In this document: positions 30,661-42,370 of the stretch, in pieces
How the letters are laid out: every line of letters starts with the position of its first letter
Numbering within the stretch: the first letter of the stretch is position 1
Translations under genes and position numbers: made by a program
The notes under the pieces: generated by a model
What the model was told of the DNA's origin: nothing
Databases searched by the model: none
What the model saw: the letters and a program-made list of their open reading frames with translations, nothing else
Assembly (NCBI GenBank): GCA_012934845.2
Contig: WNNJ02000004.1
Location: forward strand, 1 to 64,000
Length of the DNA: 64,000 bases
Origin: Pomphorhynchus laevis
Lineage: Eukaryota > Acanthocephala > Palaeacanthocephala > Echinorhynchida > Pomphorhynchidae
Reading direction: 5' to 3'

Positions 30661-32669
30661 TATTTAGTTTAATTATTTAATTGGAAATTTAAATTTTGAA
30701 ATTTAATTAAGCAATAATAAGTTCAATAAAATTATTTTTTATTGCGACAGGTAATGCGATTGTACGAATGAACTAATATCATCATTATTCTTAGATGTTA
30801 TAATGTTATTAAATTTTAAACCTACAAATGAATAAAATGTTATTATTAAATGTAAATCATAATTTACGTTCTGTATTTCGGACTTGATCATTTCTTAATT
30901 ATAATTAATTAATCTAAATGAATGAATGAATTAATGATTATTAATTAATCACCATAATTTGTCGAATACTTAAATTTTTAATATTTCTTAATGTTAACTT
31001 TAAATTTGTTGATCAGACAATTAATTAATCTAGCGAAATAATTTTTTTATTATTTTTATTAAAAGCTTTTATTTAATCAAATATTTATTTGATCGAATTA
31101 GGCTGGGTATTTAGAACCAAAAATCTATGTTACATACCAATTAGCAATTTTCGAATGGACAAATTTTTATTGACTTGATATTTTGATATAAATAATAAAA
31201 TTTCAATTAATTATTCAGTCAAATTTTTGATCTGCAGTTATTAATCGAATTTAACGGTGAAATAAGAATTACAAACTTTAATTACTTATCAGTTTCGGCA
31301 AACATTTAATTTCGAAGGATTATAAGGCTTATATTATATCAAATGATTTTTCTTAAATGGCACCTTTTAAAAATCTGCAGAAAGTACAATGCTTTCTCCA
31401 GATGTTGTAGTGTGCTAACGAAAATTCGAATGAAAATGTAAACAAATTAAAAAATGAATTGAAAAACAAATTAAAAAGTAATGTTAAAAACTGATTAAAT
31501 AGTGCTTAATCAGTGTGAACACATTAATTGAACCAATCAATGTGTTTCCATTTTATAATTAATTCAATAATGCCTTGTTTTATTTGTCATATTAAAATAT
31601 AATTTGAGTAATTTTTACAATTAATAAGTTGACAAATTATTTCAAATAAAATAATTGTACTTTTCGTAATTTTAAAACAAGGCTTCATAAGTCTGGTTGG
31701 ACTTGAGAAGTCAGGATATATGCCTATATTATTAATTCAAACGTGTTTGTTACAGATTTTCATTTATTACAAATTATCAGGCTTTGAGAGTTAGCAAAAT
31801 TAATCAATTTTTAAAAATATCTGTATTTTATTACACACGATGAGAATGTATATTTGAAGAAAATAAACCTGATTTATAGGCACAATTTAGGCAGCATTTT
31901 CAAAATTTAATTCTGAACGTTTTATTTTACTTATAAGTTGAAATGCGTGAATTTAGGTGTTTTGAGTTTAATGACTTTATAAATTAAAAAATGACGTCAT
32001 TTTTGCTACTCATGTTATAAATTGATTTTTCACTAATAGGCGTTAATTTTTCGATAACATTAAGATAAAAAGAAAGTTGTATTTGAATTTTCTTTGCCTT
32101 CTCTACAATTTCTTAATCAATAAATGGTAAATTTATCTAACGAGAACAATGGTCCTTAATAAATCAAAATCATAACAAAGATATTTTTACACGCAAGGCA
32201 ATTCTATTTAATTTCATTTAAAATAGCTTCCAAATTGGTGCTTGTTTTGACTTTTTAACAATTCATATTGCACATGGATATCATTCTCATGCAAAGAAAT
32301 AAAAAATTTAAAATTTTAAAATTTATTAAATTTTAATTTAATAGGCAAAATTACTGAAAATGTAATAAACCATATTTTAATGATGATACTGAAAGAAACG
32401 TTTTCTTGTTCTGGAGGTGATAGCAGATTTAGATTGGAAATTCGACAATATAATTATATAAATGATTTTCTTTTACTTCCATTATCTAATCAAATGAATA
32501 TATTAAACGTTTTGGCACAAATCGCATTTAAAGAATTTTAAGTATTTTGTATCGAATTGTCTTTTAAATGTTTTATAATTTTATATTACTGTACTATATA
32601 TATTATTTTTGCGCCTTTGTGCATAGCAACTAAGCATTTAAACTAAAATTTTTGTAATTTTCTAGCAAT
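30661..32669. other. AT-rich intergenic DNA, nothing recognised
   Basis: About 2 kb of AT-rich sequence with AATTAATTAATC-type simple repeats near 30890-30950. I see no open frame, repeat family or RNA fold that I would support. Confidence 0.5.
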
Positions 32670-33977
32670 ATGGCGACATTGTACAATCTTGTTCATTCAG
32701 TAATGTCAAATTATATAAATAAGATGAAATTAAATCACATTACTTCTTTACCTGTTCTTTCAAATCTTTCAGAATATAACGACATGACTATTAGTTGGAG
32801 AAAAGATTGGACGAACACAAACAAATCAGTTTTCACAAACATATTTCCTAAATTCAGATGTTTAAGAGATTGGCCAAAAGCAGTTACGAACTCAGCACTT
32901 TCAACACTAAGCATAACATATGTTCAAAAAGGATGTGTGCTCAATCGAAAGCTTAATCAAAGTATGACTGTATATGTGTGCCTTGAAGGTGAAATTGCTC
33001 TAAGCGCAGATTCTCAATTAAATGAGAAATCGTGGGTTTATCCAGTTCAGTGCTTTGATATCGCATTTAGTCAACATCCAGTGCAAAACCAGCTGTTTAC
33101 AATTTATGCGAAAACAGATTCTCTGCTTGGCTGTCTTCATATACGCGATATGTTATGCTGCGCATATCAGATCGGAAGGCAAATGCGCGTAATGGTTGAT
33201 CGGTTTATATGCCAAAATAGTTTACTTCATGCTTTATTTTGGTCCGAAGAAAGTACGAACTTATTTATGGGTTTAAGTTGGCTAAAGGATTTTGAAAATC
33301 TGGAATGGATCACTGAGCCGACTGATAAATCTGATATTATTGGGTTTATATTACATGGGTCAGTATCTATTTTTAAACTAATAAGCTCCAAATCTGTAAA
33401 GCAATTGAACCTAAGTTACCAGAGCGAGTGCATGCAGACCGAGCACCATGTCTCTAAAAGAATGAAACACATTTTGAAAGGTAAAAGTGATCATAATTCT
33501 TCAAATGCCTCAACAATCGCTACAACTGAATCAAATGATCTTTCTGTTAACCAGCAAAATTCATTGAAAACGACAAAATCTGATAATTTAGAGTACGGAC
33601 AGTGTATTGCGCACGTAAAAACACACGGATACGTATTTTTAAAGTATAAAAATAAGAATTTGTTTAAATATCGCAGTCATGGTAAAAGTTATATCTTATT
33701 TATTCGCTGTAAACATTTATCAGATGTGAGTATCTTTGGGCGATTAATAGTAGATAAATTACGGGTAAAGTATAATGAATTTATGTTAAATTCGAACCAT
33801 ACGAATATTGATCAACGAGATTTATTAAACATTGCAAATGCGATGCCCTACATAATTGATGAAATAGACCAGTTTGTTTGTTCAAAAGACGATTTTATTT
33901 CAGATAAAGAAAGCGAACTTCACTTAAAACATGTGCTTACTCCGCAAATGGCCAGTCAGTATAGTTTATTTAAATAA
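32670..33977 (+). CDS. Protein with cyclic-nucleotide-binding-like fold, 435 residues
   Basis: A clean single frame with protein-like composition. Residues 40-60 (SWRKDWTNTNKSVFTNIF) are followed by LSTLSITYVQKGCVLNRKLN and MTVYVCLEGEIALS (about 88-112). This spacing resembles the first strands of a cyclic-nucleotide-binding domain, where a Gly precedes the ligand loop and a xxxLxGxI strand follows. A second possible repeat is near 215-235 (DIIGFILHGSVSIFKL). The phosphate-binding cassette of true cNMP binders (FGE...R.A) is not visible, so binding is doubtful. Residues 255-300 are Ser/Asn-rich. A CNBD2-like identity is conceivable but unproven. The first Met follows an AT-rich stretch; an upstream exon cannot be excluded. 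Confidence 0.5.
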   Translation: MATLYNLVHSVMSNYINKMKLNHITSLPVLSNLSEYNDMTISWRKDWTNTNKSVFTNIFPKFRCLRDWPKAVTNSALSTLSITYVQKGCVLNRKLNQSMTVYVCLEGEIALSADSQLNEKSWVYPVQCFDIAFSQHPVQNQLFTIYAKTDSLLGCLHIRDMLCCAYQIGRQMRVMVDRFICQNSLLHALFWSEESTNLFMGLSWLKDFENLEWITEPTDKSDIIGFILHGSVSIFKLISSKSVKQLNLSYQSECMQTEHHVSKRMKHILKGKSDHNSSNASTIATTESNDLSVNQQNSLKTTKSDNLEYGQCIAHVKTHGYVFLKYKNKNLFKYRSHGKSYILFIRCKHLSDVSIFGRLIVDKLRVKYNEFMLNSNHTNIDQRDLLNIANAMPYIIDEIDQFVCSKDDFISDKESELHLKHVLTPQMASQYSLFK

Positions 33978-34590
33978 AAATATTTTGTAGCATTTTATAT
34001 TTTAATGCAAATGGGAGCTACTGATAATGCGAATTCGCAAAAGATAATAATAACAATTTTGGCGATGATTTCATATTAATTTTGCATCAGCTTTTAACAA
34101 AAAAAGTAAAACACTTAAACTAACCGAAACGAATGATATTTACTTCCTTGTTTGATCGATACTTGATTTAAAGTATATAACTCAAAATTTGACTTTATAT
34201 GACTCATTACTTTATTGTGAAATTTAACTTCTTCAAAATATTATAAAAATAACGCTCTCTTTTAAAAGACAATTGTGATCTTTGGACAATAAGCATTTTA
34301 ATGAATTGGTGAGGATATGTTACCATGATTAAGTAAATTAGTTATTCGATTTCTTAATTCAAAACTAAAAGTTTAAAATCATCATTTTAATAACAATTCT
34401 TAAAAATATGTCGCAAAATAATATCAAAGTTTTAGTCATATAATATATCCTTCTGTACAAATCTGGGTTAAATTATTGTCGTTATATATAGGGGATATTA
34501 ATATAGTTAAATGGATGCGTATCGTATTTTAATGTAATAAATCTATTTACCTCAGGGACATTTTATTAACAAATCTGCACTGTCACTTTT
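33978..34590. other. AT-rich intergenic DNA
   Basis: This is the 3' flank of the 435-residue gene. There are no recognised features before the LINE remnant begins near 34590. Confidence 0.5.
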
Positions 34591-35230
34591 CGTTGTTGGA
34601 AGAAATAAAAAAGCTACCACCACTCATACCATGTGCTCAACCTCCACCCGTATTAAATCCCTCATAATAATTGCAGGTGATTTCAACACCCATTACACTA
34701 AATCGTAAAATACTAAACTACGATTTATCTCCAGATTCCTCAATAATCTTGCATTAACCTTTCAATTGTATTTGTCAGATGCCACTTACTATGTTTATAA
34801 CGGATCCATCATCGATCTTGTATTGGCATCAACTCCCGCAGAAATGACCATGAAGTGGTAAGTTCGTGGCTATTTATTTGGAAGCATAAGCCTGTAATCG
34901 TCATAATTGATATCTTACCTGGAAATCCTATCTCACATCCTGAAAAACTAACTATACCAAAACTCAGTCAGAGAACCTACACCACTAAGCTGAATACATT
35001 TCGAGCTGTTATTGCCAAACATTTAATGACCATTGATGATCTATCGGATAGCTATGTAACTATTTGCAATGCATTGGCTACGGCTTGTAACACCCGTAAT
35101 AAGGGGAGATATAATTAATCGTCAGTCATACGGCATCCGCACGTTGCTCATTCACGATCAATTTTGCGCCAGCTATATTCCTACGCCAAACATAATGCCA
35201 CCGCACATCAATTATACATAAGTTGGATAC
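34590..35230 (+). mobile_element. LINE remnant: AP-endonuclease domain
   Basis: Plus-strand translation shows IIIAGDFNTHYTKS (about 34660), the GDFN motif of AP-type LINE endonucleases. It is followed by FISRFLNNLALTFQL and SIIDLVLAS, and an open segment 34855-35118. Several interruptions separate these. The RT part of a LINE in the same orientation resumes at about 38420, after the PLE-2 block, so this may be one LINE split by insertion. Confidence 0.7.
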
Positions 35231-35525
35231 GAGCTTTTTGTGGTATAATTAAATCAGCTAACTGAGTTTACGTATTTAATATAATTATAAAATAAACAAA
35301 ACATAATAATGCTAAATCAAAATTTAATAATTAAATAATAAAATTAATAATTGTTTTTAGATTTTCTATAATTTAAATCAAGTTAAAAAAAAATAAAATT
35401 TAAAATAAACGTCATTTTTATGAATTGACTAATAAATAACAGACGTTGTATCAGAATAAGAATTAGAGGTCATCAGGAGGAACTGCTATGCTATCAGGTT
35501 TCGGCCCCTAACTCCTCTACCCAAC
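35075..35525. repeat. Direct repeat, left copy (450 bp)
   Basis: This segment, made of 155 bp of LINE sequence plus a PLE-2 tail, recurs at 37632-38085 in the same orientation with scattered differences. The pair flanks the best PLE-2 coding copy. Confidence 0.85.
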
Positions 35526-35598
35526 ATAGCAGCGGGGCCAAATACATGCTAATGATGTATTTCCTCTGAAATAACTATCTAGTATCTTATTCTAATAC
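35449..35598 (-). ncRNA. Candidate structured RNA in the PLE-2 tail
   Basis: Nested and crossing complementarities fill this 150-bp block. TCAGAATAAGA (35451-35461) pairs with 35585-35595. CTGCTATG (35483-35490) pairs with CATAGCAG (35525-35532). GGCCCC (35503-35508) pairs with GGGGCC (35534-35539), crossing the previous stem. AAATACAT/ATGTATTT (35540-35547, 35555-35562) is a hairpin. The crossing stem is TTCAGC/GCTGAA in the copy at 60435-60476, a compensatory change that supports a real RNA fold. CTGATGA and GAAAC blocks occur, as in hammerheads, but I cannot fit a hammerhead or HDV-like model. Confidence 0.55.
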
Positions 35599-35606
35599 AA
35601 AGTATA

Positions 35607-37590
35607 TTATTTATTATCCATCCATAAAAATTTGCCACTTAAGAGTTTAAATTTATTCTTTATATTATTGTGTTGATTTATATATTTTACTATTTTCTGC
35701 TTGATGTTATTTTTATAGTAACCTAGTTTAAAATATGTATCTATTAAATTATTTAAATGATTTTGAAGAAAGCCAATATCATTACATATTGTTGCAATTC
35801 TTAAAATTTCATTATTTAATGTATTATATTTTATATTATATGGTATGCATGAATGCTCATGCAAAAATATGTTTCTTGTAAATTTAAATATGTCATCTTT
35901 ACGATATAAATTAATAGTAGTTTTAGTTAATGTTAATTTAATGTTCATATCTAGATATACACCTTCTTTATCATTAATATTGGTTTTGTTAAGAATAAGG
36001 CTTTCTGGATAAATGTGCTCACTAATTGAATAAAAATTATTAGAATTAAATACACATATATCATCAATGTATCGAAACATATATTTCATATATTTATATT
36101 GTTTAGATTTAGTTTTTACACAGTTATGAACAAATTCATATTCTATAAAGCTTAAAAACAAGTCAGCTATAATTGGGCTACTATTACCACCCATTGGAAC
36201 ACCTTTTACTTGTCTAAATATAGATGTCCCTACTTTTAAATAATTTTGATTTATCAAAATATTTAAGGATTCTATTAATTCAATTTTATCCATATATTTA
36301 TATTTATTTGATGGATTTAATTTTTGTTAGATAGGCGTTATAATTATTATAACATATATATGTATATCTTTTTCCGAATATAAGGTTAATTAATTTTACT
36401 AACGCTTCTTTAATATCTACTAAATCTAGATTTGTATAAAGCGTACTAAAATCGTATGTATTTATATTTTGAAAATTTATTCCTTTTGTCTGTTCTAAAA
36501 ATTCTTTTGTAGAATTAATACTGAAATAGTGTTTTATACCAGTATTAATTTCGATTACCTTGCAATATTTTTTAAAGTGTGCTTTAATTACTTTAAGTAT
36601 TTTATTCATATAGACAGAAAGTGGTTTTAATGTACATTTAAACGCACTACATATGAACCTAGGTTTTATTGGATTTTTATGTAATTTTGGATTCCAATAT
36701 AATATAGGTATAGTTTTATTATCTAATTCAACCTTTATACCCTTTTTATCCATTATAGAACAGTGACTTGTAATAATTGTTTCTAAACTCAACTCACTAC
36801 GTTCATATGTTGGATTTACATTTAAATCATTAGAATTAACCTCTTTCATTAGTATATCATAATAAAGCTTTTTGCATATGAAGACAAAGTTATTACTAGC
36901 TTTATCAATAGTTGTTATTATATAGTTATCCTTTAATTTAGTAAGTTCTGTATACATTTCTTTATTAATTTTATCTTTCCTTTTGTAATTATTTGCTATT
37001 TTCATTTTATTTTTAATTTTATCAAATATATAATCTTTCCAAATGTTCATCTTAGATATATTCGAGCTTTCACTATTAATCAGCTTACTAAAGTAATCAT
37101 TTAAGTTATTATATAACGAATTGTAAATTTTATTTTTGTCGTTGTTATTATTTAATCTATATTTATACCCTTTTGATAGCAGCTTTCTTAATTCACAATT
37201 TTCAATTAATTCTAGATTATGGGTACATATATGTTCATTTATTTTATCAAAACTAAGACTTTTACAATTGCATTCTGTTTCCATTATGTTTCTAATATTA
37301 TCGTTACATATTGATTTTAATTCTTTATTATAATTACAAATTTTTCGTCCTAATGGTGGTAGGAGTTTATACCTTATTTTAGGAATATATTTACTTAAAT
37401 CTGACCCTATTATTTCTTTACTTTTAGAATTATTTAAAAGTCCGGCTATATTTATGTTATCTATACATTTATTAATGAAGTTTATGGTTAATGTATATTT
37501 TCTATTGTTATTATTAACATTTACTGTACGATTATAGTATTTTGTATTACAATAACTGTCTAATAAAACAGTTAAATTCACAAGACAAAG
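35607..37590 (-). mobile_element. PLE-2, best copy: RT of a Penelope-like family without visible GIY-YIG
   Basis: Two adjacent long frames (425 and 228 codons) cover the protein. From the N-terminus: LDSYCNTKYYN, ICNYNKELKSICND, Cys pair CNC, ELRKLLSKGYKYR, IDKASNNFVFICKK (N-terminal RT block), YWNPKLHKNPIKPRFI, TYDFSTLYTNLD (RT motif A), KGVPMGGNSSPIIADLFLS (motif B), FRYIDDICVF (motif C, near 36060-36080) and a C-terminal helical region ending FLWMDNK. Similar RTs are widespread in invertebrate genomes. There is no GIY-YIG or AP endonuclease in the reading frame. It is broken, with at least one interruption, but otherwise well preserved and probably young. Confidence 0.85.
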
Positions 37591-37631
37591 ATCTAGTTAA
37601 GATCATCGAACTGATAGACGCCGAATATTTA

Positions 37632-38085
37632 GCTACGCCTTGTAACAATCGTAATAAGGTGAGATATAATTAATCGTCAGTTATACGGCATCCGCACGTT
37701 GCTCATTCACGATCAATTTTGCGCCAGCTATATTCCTACGCCAAACATAATGCCACCGCACATCAATTATACATAAGTTGGATACGAGCTTTTTGTGGTA
37801 TAATTAAATCAGCTAACTGAGTCTACCTTTTTAATATAATTATAAACTAAACAAAACATAATAATGCTAAATCAAAAAGTAATAATTAAATAATAAAATT
37901 AATAATTGTTTTTAGATTTTCTATAATTTAAATCAAGTTAAAATAAAAAATTGAAATTTAAAATAAAAGTCATTTCTATGAATTGACTAATAAACAACAG
38001 ACGTTGTATCAGAATAAGAATTAGAGGTCATTAGGAGGAATTGCTATACTATCAGGTTTTGGCCCCTAACTCCTCTACCCAACAT
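37632..38085. repeat. Direct repeat, right copy (450 bp), with PLE-2 tail
   Basis: It is the partner of 35075-35525: first LINE sequence (CGTCAGTTATACGGCATCCG and on), then a PLE-2 tail that stops inside the structured block at CCCAACATT. A long duplication such as this may come from a tandem PLE-2 event or an extended target duplication. Confidence 0.85.
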
Positions 38086-38135
38086 TTTACAAAATCGATA
38101 ATTCATCTTACTATATAATAACAACTATTGATGTG

Positions 38136-38415
38136 AAAAAAGTAAGACTTCATGTGTTACTCGGTCAAATCAAATCAGCTAACTGAGTCTAGGTATTTAA
38201 TATAATTATAAAATAAACAAAACATAATAACGCTAAATCAAAATTTAATAATTAAATAATAAAATAGATAATTTTTATAATATTTTTTATAATTTATATC
38301 AAGTTAAAATAAAAAATTGAAATTTAAAATAAAAGTCACTTTTATGAATTCACTAATAAATGACAGACGTTGTATCAGAATAAGGATTGGATGTCATCAG
38401 GAGGAACTGCTATCG
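38136..38415 (-). repeat. PLE-2 tail, further solo copy
   Basis: It starts GTAAGACTTCATGTGTTACT and ends in GTCATCAGGAGGAACTGCTA, so three PLE-2 tails lie within 3.2 kb. It abuts the LINE RT remnant that follows. Confidence 0.8.
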
Positions 38416-38419
38416 AAAG

Positions 38420-39260
38420 CTGTCTGCGTAACATCAATAGCTATAAAGCTACGCAATTTAACATATCAGGGCTACCTTTGAAATGATAGGTTTTCGATAA
38501 AATATTAATCAAATGCGCTTTCGTTTCGTCGTAGAAGAAATCAATAATTAAACTACTTTATAAAATCGCAGGTGATTAATCCGACCCTAACGCATTTCGC
38601 GGTATAGCCATACTTAATCATGCATATAAATTCTTTGCATCTATCACTCGTCGCTCTTATGTATATTCTGACACTATTTTCACATGAACAACATGGATTT
38701 CAATGATGACGCATGATCTTAAGAGCCCATCTGAAGCAAAGAAACAATTTTCTCCATGATTTCCTCCCATCGCTGCACTCACGCTGTATTCGTCGATTTT
38801 ACTAAAGCTTTTGACAACTTCAATCGCCAGTTGCTTATTTAAAAACTTAAAGTCTAATACAACTTATCGGGATCATTCCTCGACACAAAACTTTGGATTC
38901 TGTAATCCAATGAAATATGCATATTCAATAGCGTATATTTTTCTGCACCTTTCTTACAGCATAATTGCAAAGCGACACTCTGAGCCCTATCCTATTCTTG
39001 TTGTTTATCGAAGATATTCTCTTATTTTTGAAAAATAACTTCTAATAAGTGCAAAATCTTCATATTCGGCAATGCCCTCTTGATGATTTCCAAATTCAAT
39101 ATAATTTTACTGACCCTACTTGAAAAACTTAATGAATACTGTTTGCAAAACAACCTTGTTATCAACACACTAAATTTCAAGCCATAAATTTCGTAGTGGT
39201 AATCGCCTAGGCCAACTGGCCAGTTTATATTAAACACTTAGCCCAAAGTTCTTAGCCCTA
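38420..39260 (+). mobile_element. LINE remnant: reverse transcriptase
   Basis: Translation in changing frames gives NAFRGIAILNHAYKFFASIT (RT motif 1-2, near 38590), FTKAFDN-like sequence near 38800, and DTLSPILFLLFIEDI (motif B region, near 38980). The pattern is that of an AP-endonuclease LINE. It is heavily broken. Its orientation matches the endonuclease remnant at 34590-35230. Confidence 0.7.
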
Positions 39261-39924
39261 GAACAAAACGCCTGTAAAATCATTTCATCTACTTTTGCTT
39301 ATAGAAAATCACCTAGTTTATCATTACAGGATCACTTCATTTTTTAAAAGTGATGACAGAGCAACTTATTATGGGTTGTCCGTCATCTGGTCCGACTTTT
39401 CGATCTACAACTTCGAACAACTCGACAGCTGTAAATGGCGTTTTTCGGCTTGTCACCGAAAATTCACTCGACTCCACTTTCTGCGCTAACGTCCAACCCT
39501 CTATCAATTGGCCTCCAACAACGCATTTGCTTGTCCGAATCGCAGGGATTTCAGCAGCACCTTCAAGAGTTCATAAAAAAATTAATGTCGTAAATCCTGA
39601 AATCACCACAGCAGCCACTTGCCAACAACCTCTTTGGCAATAATCTCAAGCCATCAAAATACTTATCACGACAACCTTCGCGCCTACCTTCACGGTTATC
39701 ACGACAAGCTTTGCACTATCCACATTGCCTGCCATGAAGGTTCTATTTTTTGTCGCTTCAAATTTTGTCATCTATAATCTCTACCTATCCCGTATGTATG
39801 ATATTGTCCAATTCTTTCTAAAATTTATCTTTGTAAAATCGATTCACAATATGTATATTCAACCATAATATCTCAAGATCTAAATACAGTATGATGCTAT
39901 CAAACGATCAAAATATCAATTCTT
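39261..39924. other. Unassigned DNA, possibly LINE 3' region
   Basis: A 97-codon open frame at 39350-39643 is Ser/Thr-rich (RSTTSNNSTAVNG) and has no recognised domain. The base composition is higher in GC than the intergenic DNA around, as in the LINE before it. Confidence 0.35.
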
Positions 39925-41600
39925 ATACAGTAAATAATGTATCTATTGCTTTCAGCCCAAAGACCAGAGGCTGCAGTGGGCATTAATAAATAACTTCTCA
40001 GATTATTACCTTGATGTTCAATCATTACCTAGTTAATTCAACTATTACCTTCGTAATTCAGTTATTTTATTGTTACTTCAATTATTAACTTGTTAATTCT
40101 GTTATTACCTTGTTAATTTAGCTATTCCCTTCTTAATTGAGCTATTCCCTTCTTAATTTAGCTATTCCCTTCTTAATTCACTTATTACCTAATAATTTTA
40201 TTCGTTACCTTGTTAATTCGGTTAGTACCTCAGTTAGTTATTTCTTTGTTATTTAAATAATTACCTTATTGATTTAACTATTACCTTAAGAGTTCAATTA
40301 TTATCTTGTTAATTCAGCAATTACCTTGTTAATTCAGTTATTATCTTGTTAATTCAGTTATTACCTTGTTAATTCAGTTATTATCTTGTTAATTCAGCTA
40401 TTACCTTGTTAATTCAGTTATTTCCTTGCTATTTAAATTATTACCTTGTTAATTCAGCAATTACCTTGATAATTTCATGTAATTTTTCGATATTTACATA
40501 AAATTAATAGGAGCTAAAAGACTATTAAGTTAAAATTTATTTTATTTTAATTTATAATTTATTACAATAATTTATTCATTTTGTTAAAAACTAAATACTT
40601 TAAAAGTGTCAACAATAGTTTATCAACGATATACTATTTTATAACGAAATAAAGAAGCGAATAATTTGTAACGGATAAATTTTTAATTAAAAAATGAGAA
40701 TCACCATATTCACCATAATCTATAAGCCTTGTTAATTCAGCTATTACCTTGTTATTTCAATTATTACGTTCTTTATTCAGTTATTACATTGTTAATTCAG
40801 TTATTACCTTATTAATTTAGCAATTCCATTCTTAATTCAGTCATTTCCTTTTTATTTCAATTATTACGTTGTTAATTCAATTATTACCTAGGGTTTCAAT
40901 TACTAACTTATTCTTCAATTGTTAACTTGATAATTTCGATTACTTTGCTAATTAAGTTATTAACTTGTTGTTTCAATAAACTTGTTAAGTCATTTATTTC
41001 CTTGTTATTTAAATTATTCCATTCTTCATTCAGTTATTGCAGTGTTATTTTAATTATTATCTTATTAATTTAGTTATAACCTCGTTAATCCAGTTATTAC
41101 CTTGTTATTTAATTATTACGTCGAATTCAGTGGTTACCTTATGAATTCAGCTATAACCTTCTTAATTCCGTTATTATCAATTAATAACTAGTTGGTTTCG
41201 TTAATATCTTATTAATTTAGCTATTCCCACTTAATTCAGTTATTACAGTGTTATTTTAATTATTACATAGGTAATTCAGTTATTACCTTGTTAATTGAAT
41301 ACTTATCTTATTAATTCAGTTATTACCTTTTTGTTTAATGATTACCTTGTTAATTCAAATATTACCTGAGAAATTCAATTATTATCTTGTTAATTCAGTT
41401 GTCGCTTCGTTAATTCAGTTACTACCTTGTTATTTCGGCTATTGTCTAGTTAATTTAATTATTACCTTTTTGTTAAATTATTACCATGTTTATTCAGTTA
41501 TTACCTTGTCATCTTAACATGTACCTTGTAAATCCAGATATTACCTCATTATTTCAATTATTACCATAATAATTCAGTTACTTCGTTTAAAATGTTGTTG
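39925..41600 (+). repeat. 20-bp minisatellite array A
   Basis: It contains many imperfect copies of TTATTACCTTGTTAATTCAG, interrupted at about 40480-40730 by unrelated AT-rich DNA. Before the array is a 95-bp lead, ATGTATCTATTGCTTTCAGC and on, which recurs before array C at 48895. The period is 20, so no protein is encoded. Confidence 0.9.
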
Positions 41601-41879
41601 TACAATGTTGAAGGATTACGTTTTCTTCTTGATCTAGACCTTAATAAATACTATACTTACTTCGATGTTGTAATACTACTAGAAACATTTTCTTTTAGCA
41701 CCATTGTTTTCCAAAATATGTATTCAATCAAGCAGCTTGCAACTATACAATAAAGAGTGGAATGATATACACCAATCAGTGGAATGATAGTTGGTCAGAA
41801 TCAAAGATTCTCAACGTTTGAAGGTCATCACTCACTTGTATAATCATCGCAGATACTGCCAGTATAATTATCGTGACCT

Positions 41880-42370
41880 GTTATTTTGAATCAACAATGT
41901 CATTAGCCGATATCATAAATAAGCTATCAGCATTTTCATCTTTTTTTAAAAGCAAAAAATAGTAATCATCTAAGGCGATTTCAATGCCTGACATGAACTT
42001 TCCATTCCTTCTGAATTAGAACGCATAATTACATTTCTTACTTCATTTAGTATTTGTCTGCATGCCCCTACAGAACCCACGTATATTTGTTTATCTGGAG
42101 AGAGTACAATTAACCTTGTATTTCCAAACTTTGAGACTGTATCTACTGCAGTATCATATGTATTCTCCTGGAGCATAATTCGGAAACACAGACCACTCAA
42201 GACAATGATCTATTTACCCAAACCAATAGAGTACGTTGTATTAGTGAGACTGATATCCAACAGAGTCGAATTGTTGGTATCGGAAAAATTCAACGGGATA
42301 GATTAATTTTGACCAGATTCATGTTTCTCAATCAAATAGATGAGAGTTATATGATTGTAAAACATATAAG
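41880..42370 (+). mobile_element. LINE remnant: AP-endonuclease domain
   Basis: A GDFNA segment near 41970 is followed by HELSIPSELERI, then PTEPTYICLSGESTINLVF, which matches the endonuclease end of R1/Jockey-like LINEs. It may be the 5' part of the LINE whose RT follows at 44390. The minus-strand open frame over it is a shadow. Confidence 0.65.

Noticed and set aside
35449-35598. PLE-2 tail as a hammerhead ribozyme
   Set aside because: CTGATGA and GAAAC are present, but their order with the pairing segments does not give three correct stems in any type I, II or III arrangement I tried.
35449-35598. PLE-2 tail as an HDV-like ribozyme
   Set aside because: The order of P1- and P2-like stems fits, but no three-pair P3 or catalytic-C junction could be placed, so it is left as an unnamed fold.
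39925-41600. 20-bp repeat array as a CRISPR-like or coding repeat
   Set aside because: Units are contiguous without unique spacers and the period is not a multiple of three.
41970-42200. 76-codon minus-strand frame
   Set aside because: The opposite strand encodes a GDFNA LINE endonuclease segment, which explains the sequence better.
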